Source: Methanosarcina sp. KYL-1 (GTDB taxonomy: Archaea; Halobacteriota; Methanosarcinia; Methanosarcinales; Methanosarcinaceae). Taken from it: a DNA stretch of 64,000 nt. The stretch is taken from assembly GCF_024372725.1 (NCBI RefSeq), contig NZ_VOUA01000011.1:1-64000 (forward strand), given 5' to 3'. Both the position numbers and the translations under genes were made by a program. The notes under the pieces are model-generated. The model searched no databases. It had not been told where the DNA came from and saw nothing but the letters and a program-made list of their open reading frames with translations. Of this stretch, positions 1-8,948 are shown in pieces (the first letter of the stretch is position 1; each line of letters starts with the position of its first letter).

Positions 1-65
1 ATCTCATAAATTTAAGATATCTGGGCAACGGAAACTCGACGATTTCTGAGTTCCCAAAAAACCGG

Positions 66-115
66 GCGGGCGGCCCGAAGCATACCCCATCCTTTAGGGT
101 GGGGTGGCCGCCCGC
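66..115 (-). terminator. intrinsic-type terminator hairpin after the lipoprotein gene
   Basis: A perfect 10-bp inverted repeat (gcgggcggcc at 66-75, ggccgcccgc at 106-115) encloses a second, smaller hairpin (ccccatcc/gggtgggg with one G-T pair, 85-104). Read on the minus strand, the outer stem is followed by cgg and six T. It lies just downstream of the stop of the minus-strand lipoprotein gene that ends at 159. The inner hairpin resembles stem-loops at the ends of IS200/IS605-type elements, so an element remnant is an alternative reading. Confidence 0.6.
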
Positions 116-158
116 AATTTGATTTTTGGTATTTGAGGTATTTGTGGTATTTGTGGTA

Positions 159-1175
159 TTACTCTGATTGCTTGTTTTCCACCCCGAATCCTCCCACATG
201 CTCTGCATCGTAGAGGATCCTGCCTTCCATGTTCCTTATTAAGACCCTGATGGTGTACGTGCTTCCGGGTTTTACGTCATCTACCCGGATTTCTATCGGT
301 TTTTCCGGGGAGATGTTTTCGAAAAGCTCTTCGGCTGCCTCCCGGGTCCTGTTATCTTCCCTGATCTCATAGCGCACACGGTAGGTCTGAGCCGTCGCAT
401 TTCCGGGGATTTCGCGGATGACCATACCTTCTTCGTCCATCTTCACCACTTCACTGGTGAATATTTCGCCTTCCGAAATGTCCTCGGTCTGGACCAGTTT
501 AGCGATGAGAACGGGTTCCTGGCTGTTTTCACTTCCGCTTCCATTTCCACTACCGCTTTCGCTTTCACTTCCGTTTTTCAGCTCTCCGGTTACGATTACC
601 CAGTCCCCGTTTTCTATGCCCTTAATGCCAGCGGCAGGTTCTGCCATTTCCACCTGAAGCACGTCTCCTTCCCAGTTCAGTTTAAAAGAGACAGCCGGTA
701 CTCTTTCCAGTTCTGAAACGGTCCCGTATACGAAGATTTCCTTGTCATAAATCGGTTTTTGGAGCAGGGAATCTGCACCTATCGAACCTGTGGGGATCCC
801 AAGCTTGTACCTGCTGCCCTGGGCGTATGTTGTCTCCTCCACTTTCCCTTCAATCACGGTGACCGTGACGGTGGCAGTATCGATCACATCCGGGTCTTTT
901 TCGGAAACCAGGTCGAATTCGTAAACGAACTGCCAGGAATACGGCTCGCTCAGGTTCAGGGTTTCGAGAAGGACCGGTTCGCTCAGGTTGTACGTCCTGT
1001 AAGAGTCCAGGTTTTTGACGTAAGCTTCGGCGGCCTGCCGGCTTTCTTCTTCGGAAGTTGCGTTTAATTCACCATTTTGGTTGTCACCGCTTTCTGAGCA
1101 GCCTGAAATTGCAGTAACAATGCAGACAATTACAATAATGATATAAAGTTGGGGGAGGACCGGACGGCTTTTCAC
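159..1175 (-). CDS. secreted lipoprotein with OB-like and Fn3-like regions, function unknown
   Basis: The 338-residue product starts with a basic residue run, a hydrophobic stretch (about 10-23) and the lipobox I-S-G-C with Cys26, so it is probably a lipid-anchored exported protein. Residues about 140-200 have the alternating hydrophobic pattern of an OB-fold-like beta barrel (YDKEIFVYGTV, GDWVIVTGELK). They are followed by a Ser/Gly/Glu-rich linker at about 201-218. The C-terminal third (YRVRYEI, GSTYTIRVLIRN) looks like a fibronectin/Ig-like fold. No catalytic motif is visible. It stands alone, with a terminator-like hairpin after it. The lipoprotein call is well supported; the function is not recognised. 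Confidence 0.75.
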   Translation of the reverse strand: MKSRPVLPQLYIIIVIVCIVTAISGCSESGDNQNGELNATSEEESRQAAEAYVKNLDSYRTYNLSEPVLLETLNLSEPYSWQFVYEFDLVSEKDPDVIDTATVTVTVIEGKVEETTYAQGSRYKLGIPTGSIGADSLLQKPIYDKEIFVYGTVSELERVPAVSFKLNWEGDVLQVEMAEPAAGIKGIENGDWVIVTGELKNGSESESGSGNGSGSENSQEPVLIAKLVQTEDISEGEIFTSEVVKMDEEGMVIREIPGNATAQTYRVRYEIREDNRTREAAEELFENISPEKPIEIRVDDVKPGSTYTIRVLIRNMEGRILYDAEHVGGFGVENKQSE

Positions 1176-1856
1176 TGGAGTTATCTCCTTGTTTTTTACT
1201 TGCTTTGCATGAAAAGTATAAAAGGAAAGCTATTTAAGAATTGTTTAAAGTTTGGGCCAGCCTGAAGTTTTTGCGAGGATCTGGTTTAATGGGCCAGCCG
1301 CCAGAGGCATTGTTTTTGGCTATAATCCGGACGACGCGACGGTTATCAACTGTTCAGTTATCCACAGTAACCTTTTTTGATCTCTTCTCAGTACCGGTGC
1401 TCTCACCGGCCAACGAATGAGACCGGCCCTTTCGATCCGAGTTTCGATTCGGGATTTGGATAATTAAAAAATGCGTCCCAATGGATGTAAAAGTGCACTA
1501 AAATAACCAAAAAGGTCATCCTGACGACTGTATAAATATAGTGGAATAACCAAAAAGTGCATTCTTATGACTGTTTAATGCACAGGGGTAACAATCGTCT
1601 CACATTGTTTTTGTCCCAGTTTTTGTCCCAGTTTTTGTCCCAGTTTTTGTCTTCGGGCTTGTTCTGGGACTTGTTCATTGGTGTAAGTCAGGCATTTTCA
1701 GTTCAAAAAGAAAACAAAAACGGAAATTTCATTTCTTTTGGGGAGGCGCCGCCAGGCAAGCTGGCGGGGGATTCCTATATCGCCTGGACTGAAAAACGGT
1801 TTCCGTGATTCGGGAACTATTCTGGAACTTTTTGCAGACTTTTTTTCAATTCGGGC
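1176..1856. other. intergenic region with two repeat families
   Basis: This is non-coding by inspection. It contains an imperfect direct repeat of about 33 bp built on aataaccaaaaa...gactgt (about 1501-1533 and 1544-1577). It also has three and a half tandem copies of the 12-mer gtttttgtccca (1607-1651). A short open frame over the second repeat (1557-1808) only encodes the repeated residues FLSQ and is unlikely to be a gene. The first repeat could be an operator pair; there is no evidence for the target. Confidence 0.5.
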
Positions 1857-2408
1857 TTAAATTTTCAGGATCATTGTTGCCGAAAAGATGTAAAACGCAT
1901 TCAGGACGGCTTCCCCAATGAAAACTCCAAGCAAGCATTTGAACACATTAATTTTCAGGCCCGACCCGACATACACAATCAGGTCTGTGGGGACAAGTGG
2001 AAAAAAGCTCCAGCCTACGATTATGGGCAGTTCTTTGTCTTCAAGCCCTTTCCTTATTTTATGGGTGTATTTCCCGTATTTGGTTTCGAAATATATGTCA
2101 AAGCCCAGGTATTTTGAGAAATAGTATACTATGGCGGAGGAGCTCAGTATTCCTGCCATGTTCACGGCAAAGAGTTCCGTGGGGTCGAAGAGAAGGATTC
2201 CTGCCAGGAGGAGGGGAGTTGAGGGGACCATTGTCAGGCCCCTGGCTGAGAGGATCAGGAAGTAGATTGTAAGGGCGGCAAAATGGTGTTCTCCGGAGAG
2301 CTCTCCGAGAAAGGAGAGGTTTATTTTTTCCGGGAAAAGGAGGTATGTTGCAATTCCTCCCATAATCAGGAGCAGCCAGAAGGTAAAAACGAATCTCTTG
2401 CGCTTCAT
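1857..2408 (-). CDS. VTT-domain (TVP38/TMEM64, DedA-like) membrane protein
   Basis: This is a 183-residue integral membrane protein with a basic N-terminus, a first membrane segment (about 7-27) and at least four further hydrophobic segments. The middle region matches the TVP38/TMEM64 (VTT, SNARE-associated) family: a re-entrant-type segment with the VPSTPLLLAG motif at about 61-70, then GILSSSAIVYYFSKYLG, and later SFFPLVPTDLIVYVGSGL. Relatives are lipid scramblases or DedA-type transporters; the substrate here cannot be read from sequence. The upstream membrane-anchored gene (2426-2962) ends 17 bp before the start, so the two are probably co-transcribed. Confidence 0.8.
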   Translation of the reverse strand: MKRKRFVFTFWLLLIMGGIATYLLFPEKINLSFLGELSGEHHFAALTIYFLILSARGLTMVPSTPLLLAGILLFDPTELFAVNMAGILSSSAIVYYFSKYLGFDIYFETKYGKYTHKIRKGLEDKELPIIVGWSFFPLVPTDLIVYVGSGLKINVFKCLLGVFIGEAVLNAFYIFSATMILKI

Positions 2409-2425
2409 TTTTTCATTCTCTACTT

Positions 2426-2962
2426 TTAGTTCCCTGCTACACTGCTGCCTTTCCCGGTGCCGACAACTTTCACTGCACTTCTATTGTTAGAGGTTTCATC
2501 CACTCTATGAAATGCTCGATCCTTTTTTTCATCGACCAGGTGTACCTTTCTGGTGCTTTTGTAAACCAGGTCGGTATATTTGTTTATTCCGTAAAGCGTA
2601 TAGGTGGACCTGTTCTCAGGGTCCGGGATATCATAAATGACCAGTAACAGCCCGTCCTTTTTGTTGGCTGTGCCGTAATGGCTCTCAAAAAGTGCTATAA
2701 AGTCGTCTTCCTCGCTTAACGAGATATTGAAGTATTCGAGTGCAAATTCTTCCTTTGTGTAGGTCTGAAACTTAAATTCATGCGGGTCGGTCCCGCTGTG
2801 CTTAACAAGTAAATTGACGTGCTTGGTCAGGAAAAAGGGATGTGAAACGACTAAAATACCTGATACGAAAATGAGTAGAGAAAGGGTCACTAGAGTATAA
2901 ATGGTGATTTTCAGGTATTTTTTCATTTTTTGTCCCATCAGTCTGAATTGGTTTTGCCGCAT
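2426..2962 (-). CDS. membrane-anchored hypothetical protein
   Basis: The product is up to 178 residues. Starting at Met9 or Met13 (MKKYLKITIY) would give a conventional short basic N-terminus followed by one hydrophobic anchor, so the first 8-12 residues may not be translated. The remaining 130 residues are polar, without cysteines or a recognisable motif, and would lie outside the cell as a single-anchor protein. The stop is 17 bp upstream of the VTT-family gene, suggesting a two-gene operon. I do not recognise the family. Confidence 0.6.
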   Translation of the reverse strand: MRQNQFRLMGQKMKKYLKITIYTLVTLSLLIFVSGILVVSHPFFLTKHVNLLVKHSGTDPHEFKFQTYTKEEFALEYFNISLSEEDDFIALFESHYGTANKKDGLLLVIYDIPDPENRSTYTLYGINKYTDLVYKSTRKVHLVDEKKDRAFHRVDETSNNRSAVKVVGTGKGSSVAGN

Positions 2963-3087
2963 TTATAAATATATTCCTTTTAAGGGCTCCTTTTTACTTC
3001 CTGTATTTAAAGAAGTCGTTTTGTTCATAATGCGTAATTTTATTATTTAATCCGGTCTAATGTATAAAAAATCTTAGAGGGATAAAT

Positions 3088-3495
3088 ATGCACAGCTATT
3101 CAGGTTTTCTCAGGAGGTTCATAGCCTCATAATCGATTCTGTCTTAATTATCATTCTCGTGGTGTTCATCCAGTTCATCTCAGGGGCGGTGGAAGGAGGA
3201 ATTATAGGGGGTTCTTTCTTTTACATCCTGGTGCTGCTGGTGGGCTGGAACTATTTTGCCTTGCAGGAGAGTTCGGCCCGGCAGGCAACCGTGGGCAAGC
3301 AGGCGATGAATATCATCGTAGCCGACCTTAAAGGAAACAGGATCTCCTTTGAACAGGCCACCAGGCGCTTTGTTGGAAAAATCCTGGCTGCAATTCCTTT
3401 TTTTGCGAGTTTCCTGCCGATCCTCTTTACTGAAAAAAAGGCAGGGTCTCCATGATATTCTTGCAAGGACCCTGGTGCTTGTCCGGGAGGATTGA
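3088..3495 (+). pseudogene. RDD-family membrane protein with two opposite frameshifts
   Basis: The reading frame starting at ATG 3088 encodes MHSYSGFLRRFIAS and then meets TAA. The family continues in the next frame (IIDSVLIIILVVFIQF, then RQATVGKQAMNIIV and ATRRFVGKILAAIPFF) up to about 3438. Beyond a run of A residues (TEKK) the expected RDD ending QGLHDILARTLVLV is in the original frame and stops at TGA 3493-3495. One base therefore seems to be missing near 3127-3131 and one extra near 3430-3440, and the two shifts cancel. The restored protein of about 135 residues has RDD family length, with two or three membrane segments. It may be a decaying gene, a sequencing error pair, or recoded. 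Translation of the middle part alone from GTG 3159 is unlikely to give a functional product. Confidence 0.7.
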
Positions 3496-4016
3496 AGTCC
3501 TGCGTGAACTTGTTTCGAATCATGTCCGGCTTTTTTCTTTTCCGGGCTTTGTCAAAATCCTTTCATGCCCGGAATCTTTAAACTTCCGCTCATAAGGCTT
3601 ATACTCATCAGGTTTAATATGTGGAATTTTTGCCTCAAAATGTAAAGCAATAACCCAATATACTTCTATAAACCATACCTGTCCGGGTATATATGGCAGG
3701 GTCTGGAAAGCTTCTTCCTGAGCTTTCTTGGCATGAAAGTGTGGCATGTACTTTCATTTCTTTGTGCCTGTTATTCAGGGAATTTCATGTGCGTTTTTTC
3801 TTCTCATGGATGCTCATCTGTCATTACTCAGATTTTTTACAATGAGTATATTTTTTTATTATGGTTGCCATGCATGAATAAAACTTCATTTGCTTTAAGT
3901 AAAGATCAGGAACAGTCATTATGTCCATTGCTTTCGATCAGCGCAATTCAATCAGGCATCAGAGCACTCTTCCCGGCTATGCCGCCCCTCTGTCCGTTTC
4001 CCGGCCGGCGGCAGAA
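3496..4016. other. intergenic region, no gene recognised
   Basis: The stretch between the broken RDD gene and the HAD gene is AT-rich from 3600 to 3910. Short open frames on both strands lack family features. If the HAD gene starts at its earlier in-frame ATG (3921), the last 96 bases would be coding. Confidence 0.4.
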
Positions 4017-4523
4017 ATGAATCTCTTCCTGGATATGGACGGGGTCCTTACGGATTTTACGGGGGCCTGCGAACAGCTCGGAGAGCATATGATGTCCTGG
4101 TATGTTTCCGACAAGGACCGTTTCTGGAAGAGGGTTACGGAGGCCGGGGTCGGGTTCTGGTCGGATATGCCCTGGATGGGCGGGGGCAGGGAACTTCACG
4201 GTTTCCTTAAATGCTGCGGCTTTTCCCCGACAATCCTTTCTGCACTCCCTTACCCTGACCGGAAGGCGGCTCTTGCCAATGCCAGGAAAGGAAAGATCGC
4301 ATGGCTCAGGAATGAACTCGGGCCTGCCTATGCGGATGAGGCAATCCTCTGCTTCCGGCCTGAAAAAGCCCTCCATTCCGCGCCCGCAAGGGTCCTGATT
4401 GATGACAATTCAAAAAATATCTGCGAATGGGAGGAAGCCGGAGGAATAGGGATCCTTCACAAAAATACGACACGGACAATCAGGTGTTTGAGCAAAGTAA
4501 TTGAAATTGAACAGAAGTTGTGA
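4017..4523 (+). CDS. HAD-superfamily phosphatase, 5'-nucleotidase-like
   Basis: The product begins MNLFLDMDGVLTDF, which places HAD motif I (DxDGVLxD, nucleophile Asp6) at the very N-terminus. Later motifs are a Ser after a hydrophobic strand (about residue 76, ILSALPYPD), a conserved Lys region and motif IV (RVLIDDNSKNI, about 124-134). Size and motif layout suit the small 5'-deoxynucleotidase-like or hypothetical-phosphatase HADs. An in-frame ATG at 3921 would add 32 residues rich in Arg, Ser and Pro with no domain, so the start at 4017 is preferred. It is a soluble single gene with no obvious operon; the substrate is unknown. Confidence 0.75.
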   Translation: MNLFLDMDGVLTDFTGACEQLGEHMMSWYVSDKDRFWKRVTEAGVGFWSDMPWMGGGRELHGFLKCCGFSPTILSALPYPDRKAALANARKGKIAWLRNELGPAYADEAILCFRPEKALHSAPARVLIDDNSKNICEWEEAGGIGILHKNTTRTIRCLSKVIEIEQKL

Positions 4524-4586
4524 TTCCGAAGAAGTTACGATTTCCGAAGAAGTTACGATTTCCGAAGAAGTTATGATTTCCGAAGG
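4522..4586. repeat. 18-bp tandem repeat at the 3' end of the HAD gene
   Basis: There are three and a half copies of gatttccgaagaagttac, starting at the stop codon of the HAD gene; the first copy is one base shorter. It may be replication slippage at the gene end. Confidence 0.85.
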
Positions 4587-4597
4587 CTTCCAGGGAT

Positions 4598-4669
4598 TTG
4601 CTTCCGCCTGGTAGAAAAGCGGCCTGTTCTGGAAACATCTGTTACTGGAAACGTAGCAGGCGGAAGCAA
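4598..4669. other. 13-bp perfect inverted repeat with internal direct repeat
   Basis: The sequence ttgcttccgcctg (4598-4610) is the exact reverse complement of caggcggaagcaa (4657-4669). The 46-base loop contains a direct repeat (ctgttctggaaac and ctgttactggaaac). It lies between convergent genes (HAD, plus strand, and VIT-VWA, minus strand) and could be a transcript-end structure, a small RNA or a mobile-element trace. From 4670 to 5038 nothing else is recognised apart from AT-rich sequence. Confidence 0.6.
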
Positions 4670-5038
4670 CATAACTGAAAACACAATCAATCGATTTAAA
4701 CTCCCTTATTCGGGTAATAATCCTTAGCCCCTGGAAATATAAGTTCTAAAAATTCCTGTTTCCTTTCTTAGCCCGACTGTTTATAATCATTACCCAAAAC
4801 GTCCGGGTTAAATAATCCATTTGCATTTTCTGCATTGTTTCTGCTCCCGTCTGCTCTGACACACTAATGATCAAAGAAGAATCTTTTTTCATCCGGACGG
4901 GAGCCAATTCCTTTTCACTTTCTTGGAACAAGCTTTTTTTGAAGCTTATTTGTTTTTTAAAAAAGATATGGGAAAGGTTTTTATTCCCTTCCCTTTTTTC
5001 CCTGTAATTGGACTTTTACTGGATTTTTACTGGACTTT

Positions 5039-6958
5039 TTACCCCTGCCTTCTCTGCCGTAATACCGCGACCCCAAGCAGCCCGCCAAGGGATAGAATAA
5101 TCCCGAATCCAGGGGTGCTTTCTTCCTCAACACCTTCGTATGCAGTGTCCTGTGCAGGTTTCGGCTGGCTGGCAAGCGGAGCAGACATCACTTCCTCCTC
5201 AACAACCTCTTCTTCCATTGCAGGCATTTCCATGGCCATCTCTCCCTCAACCTCTTCATTTACTGCATCAGCCGGCTCTGGAGTTTCAGTTTTGGGCAGC
5301 TCAACGAAAAGGGAGGTGTAGGGGGTCACGAACCCGAATTCCAGGGCAAGGTCTGTGATTTCTGCAGTAAGGTTTTCGCTTTCCCCTTCAACCTCTATCC
5401 TGTCCATCAGGTTTTCGATGGTGGTATAGGCCCAGAGCCTGGGGATGAAGGCGTTCGAATCGGCAGGATCCGCGTTGAAGTCCTTTGAGAAATCCCGGGT
5501 TCCTGTTCTGGTGCCGGCCGTGACCTCCGCCCTGATGCTGCCGGTCCCGGGGCTGTATTTTCCGAGGACTATTGTGTCTGAGCCTGCAAAGAGGTTCCTT
5601 TCTCCGGTGTTAACGGTTTCCGAGACCCCTCCGGTGTAGGAGAAGTCCATATCAGTGATCAGGGGGGTTGAAATCGTTTCATAGAAGCTGCCTATTTGCT
5701 CGGCTGCGTTGTCGTCCGGGGAGAACCATTCTGCCGTCCCGTAGTTTTCCAGGCTCATTGCCCGCAGGAAGTGGTAGTTGCTCTCGTCATTGATCCCGAA
5801 AGCAATGGAAAAGATTGAGACCCTGGCAGTGTTGGCATCTTTTACGTTCTGGCGGATTGCGTAAGGGGAGACTACTCCCTCAGTTGGCTCTCCGTCGGTC
5901 AGGAAAACGATTATAGGCACCCGTTCACTTTCGGGGCTGAACATCCCGAGGGCGGTTAGCAGGGCTTCGTTGATGTTCGTGCCCCCGTTTGCTTCAAGGC
6001 TGTTTACGAATTCCAGGGCTCCGGCTTTTTCTTCCGGGCCTGCCTGCATGAGGGTTTCGGAATAGCTCTGCACGCTTGCGTCAAAGAAGATTATGTTGAA
6101 GGAGTCCCCGGGGGGCAGGTCTTCAATGATGTCCCCGAACACTTCTTTTACCTGCTCTATCTTGTACCCTTCCATGGAACCCGATTTGTCGAGCACGAAG
6201 ATTATTTCCTTGCTCAGGGCCGTGGTGCCCAGGTCTTCTTCGCTGGGGGAAAAGATGTGCATGAGGTATCCCTGGTCCCCGCTTTCGTAAAACAGCATGT
6301 TCCCGTTCAGGGGCGGGTTGGCCGTTTCAAACACGACCCTGAGTTCCGAAGAAGGAATGGAGTCCGCTTCATACCACACCTGCCCGCTGTTTGCGGAGAG
6401 GTACTTGACTTCGGTTTCCGGGAAGTCAGGGACTTCCAGGCGGGCGAGCTGGTTTGCAGCGTTTATGTTTACGGTTATGGAAAAGTCATTTGCAGCGTGG
6501 CTGCTTTCCAGGAACTGCACCAGTTCGTACTCTCCCAGGGTTTTCTTGAGTGCCTGTTCGTAGGTCAGCTTAACGGTAATGCTCTGCCCGGGCTCAAAGT
6601 TCAGGGCATAGGCAAAAAGGTTTTCATCTTCTGTCTCAAGAAGCCCGGCCGTCCGGCCTTCCGAAGCCGCAGTTTCGAATTTTTCGGAAGCTTTCCCTCT
6701 GGGCAGGACGCTGGCCCTGTATTCCTTTCCGTCAATGGTCAGGGAAAAGCCAGAAATGAACGCTTCTTCAGGGATCCTGAACTCAAACCTGTCCTGCACG
6801 GCTAGATCCGCAGGGTTGGAAAGCTTTTCTTCCACAGTGGAAATGGCATATCCGTTGTTTACATCCGATGTGATCTTCAGGTACTCTGCAACGGGGCTGG
6901 CTGCCCCTGGCTGGGCGGCTGCCAGCAAAATCAAACAGATCAGAAAAATTTTCTTGAT
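5039..6958 (-). CDS. surface VIT-VWA protein with PGF-CTERM-type sorting signal
   Basis: The 639-residue product has a signal peptide (MKKIFLICLILLAAA...), a VIT domain (about 20-150), a von Willebrand A domain with the MIDAS motif D-K-S-G-S at 257-261, and an acidic Glu/Pro/Met-rich stalk (about 555-610). It ends in PGFG, a hydrophobic segment and RQRR (614-639), the layout of archaeosortase-processed, lipid-anchored surface proteins. The protein resembles inter-alpha-trypsin-inhibitor heavy-chain-type proteins and probably mediates metal-dependent adhesion. The start is odd: no ATG, GTG or TTG precedes the signal peptide. An ATC at 6958 lies six bases after a strong AGGGGGA ribosome site, and reading it as Met restores a textbook signal peptide. 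The TTG at 6934 would cut the signal peptide in half. Confidence 0.85.
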   Translation of the reverse strand: MKKIFLICLILLAAAQPGAASPVAEYLKITSDVNNGYAISTVEEKLSNPADLAVQDRFEFRIPEEAFISGFSLTIDGKEYRASVLPRGKASEKFETAASEGRTAGLLETEDENLFAYALNFEPGQSITVKLTYEQALKKTLGEYELVQFLESSHAANDFSITVNINAANQLARLEVPDFPETEVKYLSANSGQVWYEADSIPSSELRVVFETANPPLNGNMLFYESGDQGYLMHIFSPSEEDLGTTALSKEIIFVLDKSGSMEGYKIEQVKEVFGDIIEDLPPGDSFNIIFFDASVQSYSETLMQAGPEEKAGALEFVNSLEANGGTNINEALLTALGMFSPESERVPIIVFLTDGEPTEGVVSPYAIRQNVKDANTARVSIFSIAFGINDESNYHFLRAMSLENYGTAEWFSPDDNAAEQIGSFYETISTPLITDMDFSYTGGVSETVNTGERNLFAGSDTIVLGKYSPGTGSIRAEVTAGTRTGTRDFSKDFNADPADSNAFIPRLWAYTTIENLMDRIEVEGESENLTAEITDLALEFGFVTPYTSLFVELPKTETPEPADAVNEEVEGEMAMEMPAMEEEVVEEEVMSAPLASQPKPAQDTAYEGVEEESTPGFGIILSLGGLLGVAVLRQRRQG

Positions 6959-7170
6959 ACGAAGTCCCCCTATATCTTTTCCTGGGTCTTTTTTATCTGT
7001 TTATCTGTTTTAAGTCTTTTTTTCACTATTCAGTCCTTTTTCAACACTTAGAAGAAAATAGTTCACTGTTTTATTTATGTTTGACTTTGACTGCGGATTC
7101 CTTCGAAGTTATGCCTGAATATCCGGGTAAGGGATTCAGGAAAGGAATTCAAATCCTGAAAAATGTAAAG

Positions 7171-7193
7171 ATGCCCCGCTTCCGGGCATTTTT
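7171..7193. terminator. small hairpin with T-run after the ABC exporter genes
   Basis: An ATGCCC/GGGCAT stem (7171-7176 and 7184-7189) lies just beyond the permease stop. On the plus strand it is followed directly by T residues; on the minus strand a looser T-rich run follows. It is a likely transcript end for the drrAB-like pair. Confidence 0.4.
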
Positions 7194-7197
7194 GGAC

Positions 7198-7923
7198 TTA
7201 TACCGTGGCTTTCCGGAACTGGTATGTTCCTATCAGCAGCATAACAAGGGCAGCTGCTGCAAGGCCCAGGATGCCCTGGACAGGGATCCCTCCTTCAAAA
7301 AGTGCCCTTGTACTGTCGATTGCATAGCTGACCGGGTTGAGCCTGGCAAGGGTTCGTAGCCAGTCGGGCATAACCTCGTAGGGCATGAGGGCACTGCTGG
7401 CAAAAAAGAGCGGCATGCTGATCATGCTGTTTACGGAGGCGTAGCTGTCGTGGTCGCTTAACTGGAGCCCTATCATGGCGGAGAGAGCTGAAAAGAAAAC
7501 TGCAAAGAGAAAGAGGGTAAGGTAAATAAGGACAATATTTATGGGGCTCTGGATGCGGACTCCGAGCACGGCTGCCATCAGCAGGAGGACCGTTGCCTGG
7601 ATCAGGCCTCTTGTGCTGATAAATAGGATTTTCCCGAGCAGGAGGCTTTCCCTGGGGGCCGGAAGGGCCAGGAACTTGTTCATAAATCCCAGCATCTTAT
7701 CAAAGATTATGAGTGTCCCTCCCTGCAGGGACGAAAACAGGACGGTCATAACAAGGATACTGGGGGTTATGAAAGCAAGGTAGTTATCCGTAAACTTCGC
7801 AGGGAAGGTCATCCCGACAAGCACAAGCCAGGCTGCAGGGCGAACAAGGGATGCAAAAACGTTAACCCTGCCCCGGGTCCATTTCCGGAAGTCCCGCTCA
7901 AAATAGTAAAATACCGCTTTCAT
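7198..7923 (-). CDS. ABC-2 type exporter permease (DrrB-like)
   Basis: This 241-residue membrane protein has the ABC2_membrane pattern: an amphipathic N-terminal segment, six hydrophobic segments, the conserved loop LALPAPRESLLLGKI (about 83-97), and near the C-terminus RLNPVSYAIDSTRALFEGG before the last helix. It forms the membrane part of an exporter with the ATPase encoded immediately upstream: the ATPase stop TGA and this ATG are directly adjacent with no spacer. Relatives export drugs, lipids or polysaccharides; the substrate is not evident here. Confidence 0.9.
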   Translation of the reverse strand: MKAVFYYFERDFRKWTRGRVNVFASLVRPAAWLVLVGMTFPAKFTDNYLAFITPSILVMTVLFSSLQGGTLIIFDKMLGFMNKFLALPAPRESLLLGKILFISTRGLIQATVLLLMAAVLGVRIQSPINIVLIYLTLFLFAVFFSALSAMIGLQLSDHDSYASVNSMISMPLFFASSALMPYEVMPDWLRTLARLNPVSYAIDSTRALFEGGIPVQGILGLAAAALVMLLIGTYQFRKATV

Positions 7924-8697
7924 TCAACGCCTCCCCAGTATGTTTCTAAAACCGTCTGCATCAAATCTTGTTTCTTCTTCTCTGCTCCGTACGTTTTTAA
8001 GGAAGACGTCGTTGAGGGAAGCCTCCTCTCCCAGTTCCCCTTTCAACCCTGCAGGGGACCCTATTGCCTTAATCTCCCCTTTATCAATAATTGCCACCCT
8101 GTCGCAGTACGTTTCGGCTTCTTCAAGGTAGTGCGTGGTCATGAAAATCGTCATCCCTTTTTCCTGCAGGCTTTTTATGTGCCCCCAGATTTTTTTCCGG
8201 GCTGCAACATCCAGGCCGAGGGTGGGCTCATCCAGAAAGAGGACTTCAGGCTCGTGTACAAGGGCCTGTGCCAGTTCAAGCCGCCGGCGCATCCCTCCCG
8301 AATAGGTTTTTACAAGCTCATCGGCGCGCTCGGCGAGGTCCAGCAGTTCGAGCACCTCTTCGATCCTTTCCTCCCTGTTTGGGGTCCGGTAGATTTTAGC
8401 ATAGAGCCGTACGTTTTCCCTGCCCGTGAGTTTGCGGTCCAGGGCCATGTCCTGAGGTACATAGCTGATGCTTTCCCTGACCTTTTTTGACTCTCTCACA
8501 ACGTCGTACCCGCAGACCCGTGCAGATCCCCGGCTTGGCTTAAGGAGGGTGGTCAGCATCATGACAGTTGTGCTCTTCCCTGCACCGTTTGGGCCGAGCA
8601 GCCCGAAAATTTCGTTTTCCACGTCCAGGTCCATTTCCCTGACTGCCCAAAGGTTTCCGAAGTTTTTTGATAAATTTCTTACCTCTATCACTGGCAT
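7924..8697 (-). CDS. ABC exporter ATP-binding protein (DrrA-like)
   Basis: The 257-residue ATPase has Walker A GPNGAGKST at 35-43, the Q-loop in SYVPQDMAL, the signature YSGGMRRRLELAQAL (about 135-149), Walker B VLFLDEPTLGLD (about 155-166) and the switch histidine in TTHYLEEAE. The signature and the C-terminal part (LNDVFLKNV) place it in the daunorubicin-resistance DrrA group of ABC-2 exporters. It powers the permease encoded directly downstream. It is cytoplasmic and peripheral to the membrane. The 250 bases upstream hold no other gene and should contain the promoter. Confidence 0.92.
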   Translation of the reverse strand: MPVIEVRNLSKNFGNLWAVREMDLDVENEIFGLLGPNGAGKSTTVMMLTTLLKPSRGSARVCGYDVVRESKKVRESISYVPQDMALDRKLTGRENVRLYAKIYRTPNREERIEEVLELLDLAERADELVKTYSGGMRRRLELAQALVHEPEVLFLDEPTLGLDVAARKKIWGHIKSLQEKGMTIFMTTHYLEEAETYCDRVAIIDKGEIKAIGSPAGLKGELGEEASLNDVFLKNVRSREEETRFDADGFRNILGRR

Positions 8698-8948
8698 CTC
8701 CTGCAGTTACGTGCTGGTCCTGTGTGCCTGTCCACTTTGCGGACAATTGTATATTTCATTCCGATATGATGAATAGATTTTACTTCCGATACAAAGAGAA
8801 AGGAAGTCCCCTCGGTTATACTTCTCAGAACTGTCAACTTCTAGCAAAAAGCAAGTAAGTGTGGCAAATATTGGCAAATCATCCTGTTTTTAAAATAACG
8901 ATCAATTTCTCTTCTAAGAATGGAACTAAAAAAGGCAAAAAGCCTTTT

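Noticed and set aside
66-115. Hairpin as the end of an IS200/IS605 element
   Set aside because: No transposase gene is adjacent, and the T-run on the minus strand after the stem fits a terminator for the lipoprotein gene better. I keep the mobile-element view only as an alternative.
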